Shown in pieces: positions 34,381 to 43,008 of a DNA stretch of 64,000 nucleotides. Positions within the stretch are counted from its first letter, which is position 1; each line of letters begins with the position of its first letter. The notes under the pieces are model-generated. The model saw only the letters and a program-made list of their open reading frames with translations. It was not told where the DNA came from and searched no databases. The stretch covers positions 124,001 to 188,000 of the forward strand of contig JAFGSI010000028.1 of NCBI GenBank assembly GCA_016934715.1, written 5' to 3'. Source of the stretch: Anaerolineales bacterium (lineage in GTDB: Bacteria > Chloroflexota > Anaerolineae > Anaerolineales > Villigracilaceae). Made by a program: the position numbers and the translations under genes.

Positions 34381-35842
34381 TCGACGTTTGCCTCACTGGA
34401 TCTGGACTCTGGGCGCGGCGGCGCTCCTGTCCCTCGGCGGTTACCTGCTTGCCAGCCGCTTTTATTACGGCATTGGCTTTCCTCTCGACGACGCCTGGAT
34501 CCACCAGACCTATGCCCGCAACCTGGCTGCCAGTGGAGAATGGGCCTTCCTGCCCGGCCGGACCTCCGGCGGTTCGACCGCGCCGCTCTGGACTGCACTG
34601 CTGGCGCCCGGACACCTGTTTGGACTGGGCCCCCACGGTTGGACATTCCTTCTCGGGCTGCTGGCCCTGTGGGGACTGGCAGTCCTGGGCGAGAAAGCCA
34701 TCCGTGATTGGGTGCCGATGTACCGGCCGCGGCTCCCCTGGATGGGGGTCGCCCTGGCACTGGAGTGGCACCTGGTCTGGGCGGCCGGGTCGGGGATGGA
34801 AACCCTGCTGCATGCGCTGCTGGTCACGCTCGTGCTGGTCATGGTCGCCTCGGGCACGCGCTGCCATCTCGCGACCGGGCTGCTGATCGGATTGACTGTC
34901 TGGGTCCGCCCGGATGGGATCACGCTGCTCGGTCCGGCTCTGCTCGGGGCGCTGCTGATCGAAACGACCTGGAGCAGGCGTCTGCGGGCCCTGAGCGGGA
35001 CCAGTCTTGGTTTCGGCGCCTTGTTCGTCCTCTATCTGCTCTTCAACCTGGCCTTGAGCGGTTCTCCCTGGCCGACTACGTTCTATGCCAAGCAGGCAGA
35101 ATATGCCGTCTTGCTCCAGACGCCATTCGGAACCCGTCTGGCAGGCGAGGCGCTCCAGTTCCTGGTTGGCGTGGGGATTGCTGTGTTGCCGGGATTCGTG
35201 CTGATCCTGATCTCGTTTGGGCGCCAGCGCTTGTGGCGGATGCTACTCCCGGCTGTGTGGCTGGTGGGTTATCTGGGCCTGTATGCCATGCGCCTGCCGG
35301 TAACATACCAGCATGGGCGCTATCTCATCCCGGCCATGGCGATCTACTTCCTCCTGGGACTGTCGGGCCTGATCGAAGTCTCGGAGCGAAAACTGCCTGG
35401 CTCCCTGTGGATGGTGCAGGTTGCCTGGAAGGGGATCACCGGGTTGTTGTTAATCCTCTTCTGGGGACGCGGGGCATTCGCCTATGCCCAGGACGTGGCG
35501 GTGATCGAATCTGAGATGGTGCAGACAGCACGCTGGGTGGCTGATAACCTGCCGGCTGAAGCGTTGATCGCCGCCCACGACATCGGTGCACTGGGCTATT
35601 ATGGAGAACATGAAATCGTGGATCTGGCCGGGTTGATCTCGCCGGAAGTCATCCCGTTCCTTCGCGACGAGGACCAGCTGGCCGCCTATCTGGACGGACG
35701 TGGTGCTGATGTGCTGGTGGCTTTCCCGGGCTGGTACCCGGTCCTGACCCGTGATCTCGTCCCGCTCTATGTGACCGGTGCACTCCATGCCCCGGCCATG
35801 GGCCAGGCCAACATGACCGTTTATCGTTGGGTGCAGCCCTGA
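34364..35842 (+). CDS. Polytopic membrane protein, GT-C-like
   Basis: The 492-residue protein resembles its upstream neighbour: one helix, then FPLDDAWIHQTYARNLA, an Asp-Asp motif typical of GT39/ArnT-like GT-C enzymes, then about ten helices and a C-terminal domain with AAHDIGALGYYGEHEIVDL. The start is a TTG at 34364, which overlaps the upstream gene by 17 nt. The choice is supported by a near-perfect GAGGAGGTG seven bases before it, and there is no ATG nearby. It ends the three-gene set and is followed by a promoter for the response regulator. Confidence 0.62.
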   Translation: MPLRPDRRLPHWIWTLGAAALLSLGGYLLASRFYYGIGFPLDDAWIHQTYARNLAASGEWAFLPGRTSGGSTAPLWTALLAPGHLFGLGPHGWTFLLGLLALWGLAVLGEKAIRDWVPMYRPRLPWMGVALALEWHLVWAAGSGMETLLHALLVTLVLVMVASGTRCHLATGLLIGLTVWVRPDGITLLGPALLGALLIETTWSRRLRALSGTSLGFGALFVLYLLFNLALSGSPWPTTFYAKQAEYAVLLQTPFGTRLAGEALQFLVGVGIAVLPGFVLILISFGRQRLWRMLLPAVWLVGYLGLYAMRLPVTYQHGRYLIPAMAIYFLLGLSGLIEVSERKLPGSLWMVQVAWKGITGLLLILFWGRGAFAYAQDVAVIESEMVQTARWVADNLPAEALIAAHDIGALGYYGEHEIVDLAGLISPEVIPFLRDEDQLAAYLDGRGADVLVAFPGWYPVLTRDLVPLYVTGALHAPAMGQANMTVYRWVQP

Positions 35843-35859
35843 TTTGGCATAATTTCAAA

Positions 35860-35888
35860 TTGATTGCATAGATGACCTGTGCTATACT
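35860..35888 (+). promoter_or_regulatory. Promoter of the two-component/Flp region
   Basis: TTGATT (35860-35865) and TATACT (35883-35888) are 17 bp apart. They are followed by a short leader with GAGG before the ATG at 35910. Confidence 0.65.
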
Positions 35889-35909
35889 CAGTGAGATAAC
35901 GAGGTGGTC

Positions 35910-36617
35910 ATGGAAGATCCATTTGAGGAAATCACGATTGTCGTAGTAGATGATCACCCGCTGTTCCGTCAGGGTGTCGCTGATGCGCTGACGCTCGAAC
36001 TTGGCTTTAAGATCATCGGCCAGGCATCCAGCGGGGATGAGGCCCTGGCCCAGATCCGTGCCCTGCGTCCGGATGTGGCTGTGGTGGACATCAACCTGCC
36101 GGGCATGAATGGCCAGCAGGTGACGCACCAGGTCGTGCAGGAGAAATTGCCCACCCGGATTGTTCTGCTGACGGCATATGATGATCGCGAGCAGATCTTG
36201 CATGCCGCCTGGGCAGGTGCGGCGGCATATTGTTCGAAGGATGTTGATCCCGCCAGTCTGATCCGGGCGATCCACGAGGTGGTGCTGGGGAAGTATGTGA
36301 TCGAGGATCAGGTGTTCACCCGCCGGGAACTGGAGCGCTGGTTGGAACGCCAGATGGAAAAGGCGCGTCATCTTTACAGCGAGCCGGGCAGCCCTTTCCA
36401 TCCACTTTCCGAACGGGAAATGGAAGTACTTTCCTGTGTGGTGCACGGGATGAGCAACAAGGAGATCGCTATTTCGCTGGGGATCAGTCATCAGACGGTG
36501 AAGAATCACGTTACCTCCATTCTTCGGAAATTCGGGGTTGAAGATCGTACGCAGGCCGTTGTGTATGCGCTCAAGCGCGGCTGGGTAAAGCTGAATGACC
36601 AGGAACCAAAGGAGTAG
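35910..36617 (+). CDS. NarL/DegU-type response regulator
   Basis: The 235-residue protein has a receiver domain at residues 8-125 with acidic pocket VVDDH (Asp14, Asp15) and phosphoacceptor Asp60 in VVDINLPGMNG. A LuxR-type HTH domain at residues 168-228 contains LSEREMEVLSCVVHGMSNKE and HQTVKNHVTSIL. It is a transcription factor controlled by the kinase encoded 9 nt downstream. Its position just before the Flp pilin gene suggests that it regulates the pilus locus, but no target sites were identified. A GTG two codons upstream is a possible alternative start. Confidence 0.9.
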   Translation: MEDPFEEITIVVVDDHPLFRQGVADALTLELGFKIIGQASSGDEALAQIRALRPDVAVVDINLPGMNGQQVTHQVVQEKLPTRIVLLTAYDDREQILHAAWAGAAAYCSKDVDPASLIRAIHEVVLGKYVIEDQVFTRRELERWLERQMEKARHLYSEPGSPFHPLSEREMEVLSCVVHGMSNKEIAISLGISHQTVKNHVTSILRKFGVEDRTQAVVYALKRGWVKLNDQEPKE

Positions 36618-36626
36618 GAGAACATT

Positions 36627-37679
36627 ATGGCGGCTGTTGCTGATGAAGCCAGGCTAAGCGCACCGGCAGAGGACCCCAGGCAAAGCATCCAGAGTGAACT
36701 CGATGAGACCAATCGGGCTCTGAAAGAGGTCACGTTGATGATCGATCAGAGTCGCGTCGAGGTGGGGAAGCTGACACAGCGCAACGCGGCCATCACAGCT
36801 CACCTGCAACAGGTTCAGATGCAACAGGACAAGGTCTCCGCTCAGGATATCCGCATGGCCTATGACTCGGCGTTGGACGCCCAGCAGCGCCTGTTCGTGA
36901 TGCGCGGTCAGCTGGAGAAGCTGCAGAGTGACCAGGCGCACCTCGACCGGTATAAAGCCGTCCTGGAGCGCTTGTTGGAGCAGTTGAATTCGGGCGCGAC
37001 CGGAGGGATGACAACCGCCAAAGGAGGCACAGGTGAACTGGCCAGCGTGGAGATGCTGGTCAACGCCCAGGAGGCCGAACGGCAGCGTTTGTCGCGGCAG
37101 ATGCACGACGGACCTGCTCAGGCAATGTCGAATTTCATCCTGCAGACCGAGATTGCCATGCGCCTGCTGGACGTGGACCCGGAGCAGGCTAAGGGCGAAT
37201 TGGGCAATCTGAAAGCCGCGGCCATGGGTACGTTCCAGAAGGTCCGCAACTTTATTTTCGAGTTGCGCCCAATGATGCTGGATGATCTCGGTTTGATCCC
37301 CACCATCCGCCGTTATGCCGACACATTTAAAGAGCAGTCGGGCCTGGACGTCAATGTCACTGTTTCAGGGAATGAACGCCGGCTGGAGCCTTACCTTGAG
37401 GTCATGGTATTTCGGGCAATGCAGGAGCTGCTGGGCAATGCTTCCCGCCACAGCCAGGCTACGCTTGTCAAGGTACAGGTGGACGTTGGTGAGAGCTCGA
37501 TCAAGATGTCCGTGGACGACAATGGAAAGGGCTTTGAGATTGATCTGCTGGAGAAAGACGGCAGTTTGGGCCTGAAACTGATCAAAGAGCGTGTCGAGAT
37601 GCTTGGCGGAACCTTCGAAATTGATAGCGCTTCTGGCAAGGGAGCCAGAGTTGCTTTCTCAGTCCCGATTCGGGGATAA
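36627..37679 (+). CDS. DegS-like soluble histidine kinase
   Basis: The 350-residue protein has no membrane helix. An N-terminal coiled coil (residues 20-120) is followed by a HisKA_3 dimerisation domain with RLSRQMHDGPAQAM (phosphoacceptor His160) and an HATPase_c domain with QELLGNASRHSQA, VDDNGKGF and GSLGLKLIKERV. This architecture matches DegS, a cytosolic sensor that partners DegU. It should phosphorylate the response regulator encoded immediately upstream. The input signal is unknown. Confidence 0.9.
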   Translation: MAAVADEARLSAPAEDPRQSIQSELDETNRALKEVTLMIDQSRVEVGKLTQRNAAITAHLQQVQMQQDKVSAQDIRMAYDSALDAQQRLFVMRGQLEKLQSDQAHLDRYKAVLERLLEQLNSGATGGMTTAKGGTGELASVEMLVNAQEAERQRLSRQMHDGPAQAMSNFILQTEIAMRLLDVDPEQAKGELGNLKAAAMGTFQKVRNFIFELRPMMLDDLGLIPTIRRYADTFKEQSGLDVNVTVSGNERRLEPYLEVMVFRAMQELLGNASRHSQATLVKVQVDVGESSIKMSVDDNGKGFEIDLLEKDGSLGLKLIKERVEMLGGTFEIDSASGKGARVAFSVPIRG

Positions 37680-37719
37680 AGAACCAACATTATTGTAAAG
37701 TGTCTGCAACGGTTTTTTC

Positions 37720-37748
37720 TTGTTTTTTGGATGCGGTCGGTATATAAT
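37720..37748 (+). promoter_or_regulatory. Promoter of the Flp pilin gene
   Basis: TTGTTT (37720-37725) and TATAAT (37743-37748) are 17 bp apart. The leader of about 50 nt contains a small CCAGA...TCTGG dyad and a strong AAGGAAGGAGGTG ribosome-binding site. Confidence 0.75.
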
Positions 37749-37807
37749 AAATGTGTCTCCAGAATGGCCTCTGGGGAACTCCAAAAAAGGAAGGAGGTGA
37801 AACCACC

Positions 37808-37960
37808 ATGTTGTTTGCCCCTAAGGAAAAAGGCCAGGGTTTGGTTGAGTATGCGCTGATTCTTGTTTTGGTTGCTGTCGTTGTGATTGCTGTTTTGCTC
37901 ATTCTCGGCCCGATCATTGGCAACGTCTTCAGCAAGATCAACTCGAATCTGAGCAAATGA
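37808..37960 (+). CDS. flp: Flp-type pilin
   Basis: The 50-residue prepilin starts MLFAPKEKGQGLVEYALIL. The Gly before QGLVEYALIL marks the prepilin peptidase site, with the Glu and Tyr typical of Flp pilins. One hydrophobic helix follows (VLVAVVVIAVLLILGPI), then a short polar tail. It is the subunit of the Tad pilus encoded downstream. A strong promoter and ribosome-binding site, and a terminator right behind the gene, suggest much higher expression than the assembly genes. No prepilin peptidase gene is in the window. Confidence 0.9.
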   Translation: MLFAPKEKGQGLVEYALILVLVAVVVIAVLLILGPIIGNVFSKINSNLSK

Positions 37961-37979
37961 TGCTCTATCAGATTGGGAG

Positions 37980-38011
37980 AGTGGGACTCTGATTCAGAGT
38001 CCCACTTTTTA
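37980..38011 (+). terminator. Strong rho-independent terminator after flp
   Basis: AGTGGGACTCTG-att-CAGAGTCCCACT is followed by TTTTT. It lies 20 nt after the pilin stop codon and isolates the pilin transcript from cpaB. Confidence 0.92.
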
Positions 38012-38132
38012 TATGCTCCCGCTCAGCAAGCCAGGCCACTCTTGCGCATCACTTACGGGTAAGTGGTAAGCGTTTGACTTTTACTGTATAATCATAATTG
38101 AATTTTCGAAAATCGATAGCAAGGAGAAGCCT

Positions 38133-39245
38133 ATGCGCCGCGGAAGACTTGTGATTTACCTGGTGTTGATCGTGGTTGCTGTTGTCATCTTCGCCGTTCT
38201 GTACTTCCTCCTCCGAGGCGGCCTGGGTGGTGCCCAATCGGACGCGACCCCGACCCCTGAGATCCGCTATGTTGACATCGTGACTGCCGCGCAATACATC
38301 TACCCCGGCACGCCGATCACCGAAGAAATGCTTGGCACCATGCAGATTCCGGAAGGCACTTACATCGAGGGAGTCTTCACGGATAAGCTGAGCGTGGTCG
38401 GGCAGTATGCCCAGTATCCGATTGCGCAAGGAATTCCGATCACCACGGCAATGGTTTCTCTGACCCCCGGCGACGTCAATCTACCAGGTTCGGCCTGGTC
38501 GCCTTTCATTCCACAAGGATTGACCGCAATTTCGGTGCCAATCACACGCCTGTCATCGGTGGCTTACGGCATCCGCGATGGCGATTATGTCAATGTCCTT
38601 GTAACTCTGCTGGTCGTTGACGTGGATTCGGCCTATCAGACTGCAACACCGAACACCACGGCTGTAGTCTCGGGGGCGGCATATCCACTCGAGGGCCCTC
38701 CCATGCTGACGATTGGTGTGAGTCCGACTGGGCCGTATGGGCGGGCGGAACTGGTCGACCAGCTGCAGGAGGTGGTTTACATTATCCCCTCTGAAACACA
38801 GCGGCCCAGGTTGGTCTCGCAGCTGATCATGCAGCGAGTCCAGGTCTTGCATGTCGGGACATTCCCACTGCCGGGCGAGCCCACATCAGAACTGCTGATG
38901 GCCCCCGAACCGGGTACGGAGCCCACGGCTGCGTCCCAACCAGCGGAGGGGGAAGAGCCGGTGCAGGTCGTGCGGCCGGATCTCATCACACTGATGGTCG
39001 CGCCACAAGATGCCGTCACCCTCAATTACCTCATCTTCAGCGGTGCTCAGATCACGCTGACGCTGCGCAATCCCAACGATGTGGATTTGTATCCGGCGAC
39101 GAATTCTGCCACGCTCGAGTATTTGATGAGCCAGTACAATATCTCGATTCCGGCCAAAGTGCCGTATGCGGTCGAGCCGCGGATCGATCAGTTGATCCAG
39201 CCTTACCTGCCCAACGATTCGACCTATGTCCAGCCGTCCGAATAG
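38133..39245 (+). CDS. cpaB: CpaB/RcpC-like pilus assembly protein
   Basis: The 370-residue protein has an N-terminal membrane anchor (residues 6-28), then a SAF/CpaB region (VDIVTAAQYIYPGTPITEEML, around residues 48-70) and a larger domain with ITRLSSVAYGIRDGDYVNVL near residue 150. This is the RcpC/CpaB outer pilus component layout. A linker rich in Glu, Pro and Thr lies at 255-285. A TATAAT box lies about 40 nt before AAGGAGAA and the ATG. It starts the assembly gene set cpaB-cpaE-cpaF-tadB-tadC. Confidence 0.8.
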   Translation: MRRGRLVIYLVLIVVAVVIFAVLYFLLRGGLGGAQSDATPTPEIRYVDIVTAAQYIYPGTPITEEMLGTMQIPEGTYIEGVFTDKLSVVGQYAQYPIAQGIPITTAMVSLTPGDVNLPGSAWSPFIPQGLTAISVPITRLSSVAYGIRDGDYVNVLVTLLVVDVDSAYQTATPNTTAVVSGAAYPLEGPPMLTIGVSPTGPYGRAELVDQLQEVVYIIPSETQRPRLVSQLIMQRVQVLHVGTFPLPGEPTSELLMAPEPGTEPTAASQPAEGEEPVQVVRPDLITLMVAPQDAVTLNYLIFSGAQITLTLRNPNDVDLYPATNSATLEYLMSQYNISIPAKVPYAVEPRIDQLIQPYLPNDSTYVQPSE

Positions 39246-39319
39246 ATCGCCGGAGGACCGGTCGCAGGAAGTGTACGTTTCTACCGGGGTTTGGAATCAC
39301 TCGTTGATGGAGACATCGC

Positions 39320-40561
39320 ATGGCCGATGGTGATAAGGTCAAAGTTTTGATCGTAGACGACATTGCCGATACGCGCGAAAATATCCGCAAGCTGTTACAG
39401 TTTGAATCGGACATTGAAGTGGTCGGTGTTGCCCGAACCGGTCGTGAAGCGATCCAGATGACCCAGGAACTTGTGCCAGACGTGGTCTTGATGGACATCA
39501 ATATGCCTGACATGGATGGCATTACGGCCACAGAAACCATTCGGCAGAAGCTCCCGCATGTCAAAGTGGTCATTCTCTCTGTTCAGGGCGACCAGAACTA
39601 CATGCGGCGGGCCATGCTGGTGGGGGCAAGTGACTTCCTGACCAAACCACCAATGGCTGACGAAATGACGGCTGCCATTCGACGGGCGGGAGCAATGGCC
39701 CGTGAAGAAAAATCAAGGAGCGGCCAGGTTTCTTCTGCTCCAACAGCGGGAGCGCCTCAGGTGTTGACGGCTCACCCGGCCTCCCGCGGCAAGATCATCA
39801 TGGTATACAGCCCAAAGGGCGGGGCAGGAAGTACGACCCTGGCGGTCAATCTGGCGCTCGCGTTTCACAATGAAGACACACGCGCTGTCCTGGTCGATAC
39901 GAACTTGCAGTTTGGGGATGTTGCGGTTTTTCTGAACGAACAGGGCAAGAACACCATCGTCGACCTGGCGCCACGGGTTGGCGAACTGGACCCGGAAATT
40001 GTCGAAGAGGTCATGATCAAGCACGCCGCCTCCGGGATGCATGTTCTGGCAGCTCCCTCGCGCCCGGAGCAGGCCGAGGAAGTCAAAGCAAACCAGCTGT
40101 TGGAATTGCTCGCTTATCTGCGCCAATTATATGCCTATGTCGTCGTGGATACGTCTTCGTATCTCAACGATATCACTCTGGCAGTCCTGGATATATGCGA
40201 CGTAGTTGTTCTGATCACGACCCAGGATATCCCCTCCATCAAGGATGGCCGCCTTTTCCTGGACCTGCTCTCAACCCTGGGGATGTCTACCGACAAGGTG
40301 GCTTTTGTGATGAATCGCTATGACCGGCGCATCGCGATTACGCCAGAGAAGGTCGGCGAGAATCTCAAGCAAGAAGTGGTTGCCGTCATCCCGCTTGATG
40401 AGCGAGTCGTGATCCCTTCGGTGAATCGGGGTGTCCCGTTTGTCATTGATAATAAAACCCAACCCGCAGCGCGCGGCGTGTTCACGTTGGCAGAGGCGTT
40501 GCGCTCACGACTGCTGTCGCTGGAACCTGAAGAGTCCGGCCGGGGGGGGAAGCATGCTTGA
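39320..40561 (+). CDS. cpaE: CpaE/TadZ-like receiver-ATPase fusion
   Basis: The 413-residue protein has an N-terminal receiver domain (VDD at residues 13-15; phosphoacceptor Asp in LMDINMPDMDG) and, from about residue 155, a ParA/MinD-type ATPase. Its deviant Walker A reads SPKGGAGSTT, lacking the usual second Lys (GKT), as in many TadZ/CpaE proteins. The receiver looks complete, so phosphorylation could control pilus localisation. CpaE proteins place the Tad machine at the pole. A short gap (24 nt) separates it from cpaF. Confidence 0.88.
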   Translation: MADGDKVKVLIVDDIADTRENIRKLLQFESDIEVVGVARTGREAIQMTQELVPDVVLMDINMPDMDGITATETIRQKLPHVKVVILSVQGDQNYMRRAMLVGASDFLTKPPMADEMTAAIRRAGAMAREEKSRSGQVSSAPTAGAPQVLTAHPASRGKIIMVYSPKGGAGSTTLAVNLALAFHNEDTRAVLVDTNLQFGDVAVFLNEQGKNTIVDLAPRVGELDPEIVEEVMIKHAASGMHVLAAPSRPEQAEEVKANQLLELLAYLRQLYAYVVVDTSSYLNDITLAVLDICDVVVLITTQDIPSIKDGRLFLDLLSTLGMSTDKVAFVMNRYDRRIAITPEKVGENLKQEVVAVIPLDERVVIPSVNRGVPFVIDNKTQPAARGVFTLAEALRSRLLSLEPEESGRGGKHA

Positions 40562-40585
40562 GGCGCTCACTTTTAGGAGGTATCC

Positions 40586-42004
40586 ATGTCTTTATTGAAA
40601 CGGATCGAGCAGGGGCAGGGCGGGCAGCCGAGCGAACCGGCCCAGGCGGGCGAAGCCCCGCCTGCGAGTGATAGTTCGCGCCTCTCATCATTACAGGCCA
40701 GGCGGGTGAGCGCTCCCAGCACTGCACCTCAGGCAGGGACTTACTTCGACCTGAAGACACGAGTCCAGAACAAGCTCCTGGCTGAACTGGACCCCTCGAT
40801 GGACATCACCCGGACAGACGAAGTGCGCCGCACGATTCAGGATTTGTTCGAACAAATCCTGTCGGAGGAAAACATCGTCCTTTCCCGTCCGGAGCGGGCG
40901 CGGCTCTTCGAACAAATCGCGGCTGAAATTTTGGGCTTTGGGCCATTGCAGCCGTTGCTTGAAGACGAGTCCGTTACGGAAATCATGGTCAATGGCGCCA
41001 AGAACATTTACATCGAGCGCAAAGGCAAGATCCATCGTGTGCCGGTCACCTTTGAAAGCAATGAACATGTGATGCGGATCATCGATCGGATCGTGGCTCC
41101 GCTCGGCCGCCGTATCGATGAATCCAGCCCGTATGTGGACGCCCGTCTCCCGGACGGCTCGCGTGTGAACGCGGTGATTCCTCCAATCTCGCTGGTCGGT
41201 CCGACATTGACCATCCGAAAATTCTCGAAGAACCCGATCACGATCGAACAATTGATCCAGTACGGCTCGATCTCGGCGGAGGCGATCCAGTTCGTCAAAG
41301 CGGCCGTGGAAGCCAGGTTAAACGTCATCATTTCGGGAGGCACGGGCTCGGGCAAGACAACCCTTCTCAACATCTTATCGAGCTTTATCCCCGGTGACGA
41401 GCGGATCATCACGATCGAGAACGCGGCCGAGCTTCAACTTCGCCAGGACCATGTCGTCACGCTCGAGTCGCGTCCTCCCAACATTGAAGGTCGCGGCGAG
41501 ATCACCATCCGGCAGCTGGTGATCAATTCCCTGCGTATGCGCCCGGACCGGATTATTGTCGGCGAGATCCGTGACGAGGCCGCCCTGGACATGTTGCAGG
41601 CGATGAATACCGGCCATGACGGGTCGATGACCACCTGCCACTCGAACTCGCCGCGCGATACCCTTTCCCGCCTGGAGACGATGACCATGATGGCCGGCAT
41701 GGACCTGCCCGTACGGGCGATCCGCGAGCAGGTGGCTGCGGCGATCGACCTGGTGGTTCACCAGGAACGCATTCGGGATGGGTCACGCAAAGTTGTGAGC
41801 GTCACCGAGGTGAGCGGCATGGAAGGGGATGTCATCACGATGACGGAGATCTTCGCCTTCGAGCAGACCGGATTTGAGAATGGTCAGGTGATTGGTCGCC
41901 TGCGCCCCACCGGGTTGCGTCCCAAGTTCATGGATAAAATTGAGGCAGCCGGCATTCATCTCCCGCCTACGATCTTTGGCGTGGGTGAACGACGGCGTTA
42001 TTAG
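40586..42004 (+). CDS. cpaF: Tad secretion ATPase CpaF/TadA
   Basis: The 472-residue hexameric ATPase powers pilin polymerisation. After a variable N-terminal tail come EIMVNGAKNIYIERKGKI, the Walker A motif ISGGTGSGKTTLLN near residue 253, an Asp box region, ELQLRQDHVVTLESRPPN, the GEIRDEAALDMLQAMNTGHD Walker B/Asp-box stretch and a late His box with TTCHSNSP. All motifs of a type II/IV secretion ATPase are present. AGGAGG lies before the ATG. It is followed directly by the inner-membrane proteins tadB and tadC. Confidence 0.93.
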   Translation: MSLLKRIEQGQGGQPSEPAQAGEAPPASDSSRLSSLQARRVSAPSTAPQAGTYFDLKTRVQNKLLAELDPSMDITRTDEVRRTIQDLFEQILSEENIVLSRPERARLFEQIAAEILGFGPLQPLLEDESVTEIMVNGAKNIYIERKGKIHRVPVTFESNEHVMRIIDRIVAPLGRRIDESSPYVDARLPDGSRVNAVIPPISLVGPTLTIRKFSKNPITIEQLIQYGSISAEAIQFVKAAVEARLNVIISGGTGSGKTTLLNILSSFIPGDERIITIENAAELQLRQDHVVTLESRPPNIEGRGEITIRQLVINSLRMRPDRIIVGEIRDEAALDMLQAMNTGHDGSMTTCHSNSPRDTLSRLETMTMMAGMDLPVRAIREQVAAAIDLVVHQERIRDGSRKVVSVTEVSGMEGDVITMTEIFAFEQTGFENGQVIGRLRPTGLRPKFMDKIEAAGIHLPPTIFGVGERRRY

Positions 42005-42044
42005 GCTTTCTGCAGGATGATCAGCTGAGACAGGCGCACCCATT

Positions 42045-43007
42045 ATGGCTCCCACTACGATCCTTTTGATTGCTGGCGGCATAGTCATTGCCGCACTGGT
42101 TATTGGAGTGGTGGTTACGGCAACCAGCCGGCGCACCGACCTTGACGACCGTTTGGGCAAGTATCTGGAAGAGGAATCGCCGGCGGACGCGAAGAAGCGC
42201 GACACATCGGCGCTGACTGATTGGGTCAACAAAAGTGTTGCCAAATCAACGTTTGGTGAGCGCATTGGGCGCGACCTTGCCCGGGCAGACCTGAAATTCA
42301 AGCCGGGTGAATATATCGCGCTAGAGGTGATCGTCATCGTTGTGCTGGCCGCGGTCGCGTATCTCGTTGGCGGACGGCTTGCGATCTCGGCCTCGATTGG
42401 TGGGGTGGTTGGCTCATTTCTCCCCAGGGCGTACGTGAAGCGCGAGCAGGGAAAGCGTCTGGTCCGATTTAATGATCAGTTGCCGGATATGCTGAACCTG
42501 ATGGTCAATGGTCTGCGGGCTGGCTTCTCGACCCTGCAGGCAATGGAAGCGGTCAGTAGAGAGATGCCGGCCCCCATATGCGATGAGTTTCATCGCGTTG
42601 TCCAAGAGATGCAACTCGGTATTCCAATGGAGAAGGCTCTTGACAATATGCAACGCCGCATCCCCAGCGAAGACCTGGACTTCGTCATCACGGCCATCAA
42701 TGTACAGCGCGAGGTGGGCGGCAATCTTGCTGAGATCCTGGACGTGATCACATACACGATCCGGGAGCGCATCCGTATCAAGGGCGAGATCCGGGTCCTG
42801 ACCTCGCAAGTGATGTATTCCGGCCGCCTTCTTGCCATGATGCCGATCGGCTTGTTGTGTATCTTGTGGTTCTTGAACCGCGATTATGTCATGGAATTCT
42901 TTACACCGGAGAATGCGGTCTGCGGTGGAGCTGCCCTGGGCCTCGCCGGTATCTTGATCATCATCGGTTATTTCACAATGACCCGCATCGCCAATATCGA
43001 GGTGTGA
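42045..43007 (+). CDS. tadB: Tad pilus inner-membrane platform protein TadB
   Basis: The 320-residue protein has an N-terminal helix, two helices near residues 87-125 and a T2SSF domain (VNGLRAGFSTLQAMEAVSRE through NVQREVGGNLAEILDVI), followed by two C-terminal helices. It is the GspF-like platform on which CpaF acts. The length fits TadB. The stop is one base from the tadC start codon, so the two are translationally coupled. Confidence 0.88.
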   Translation: MAPTTILLIAGGIVIAALVIGVVVTATSRRTDLDDRLGKYLEEESPADAKKRDTSALTDWVNKSVAKSTFGERIGRDLARADLKFKPGEYIALEVIVIVVLAAVAYLVGGRLAISASIGGVVGSFLPRAYVKREQGKRLVRFNDQLPDMLNLMVNGLRAGFSTLQAMEAVSREMPAPICDEFHRVVQEMQLGIPMEKALDNMQRRIPSEDLDFVITAINVQREVGGNLAEILDVITYTIRERIRIKGEIRVLTSQVMYSGRLLAMMPIGLLCILWFLNRDYVMEFFTPENAVCGGAALGLAGILIIIGYFTMTRIANIEV

Positions 43008-43008
43008 A

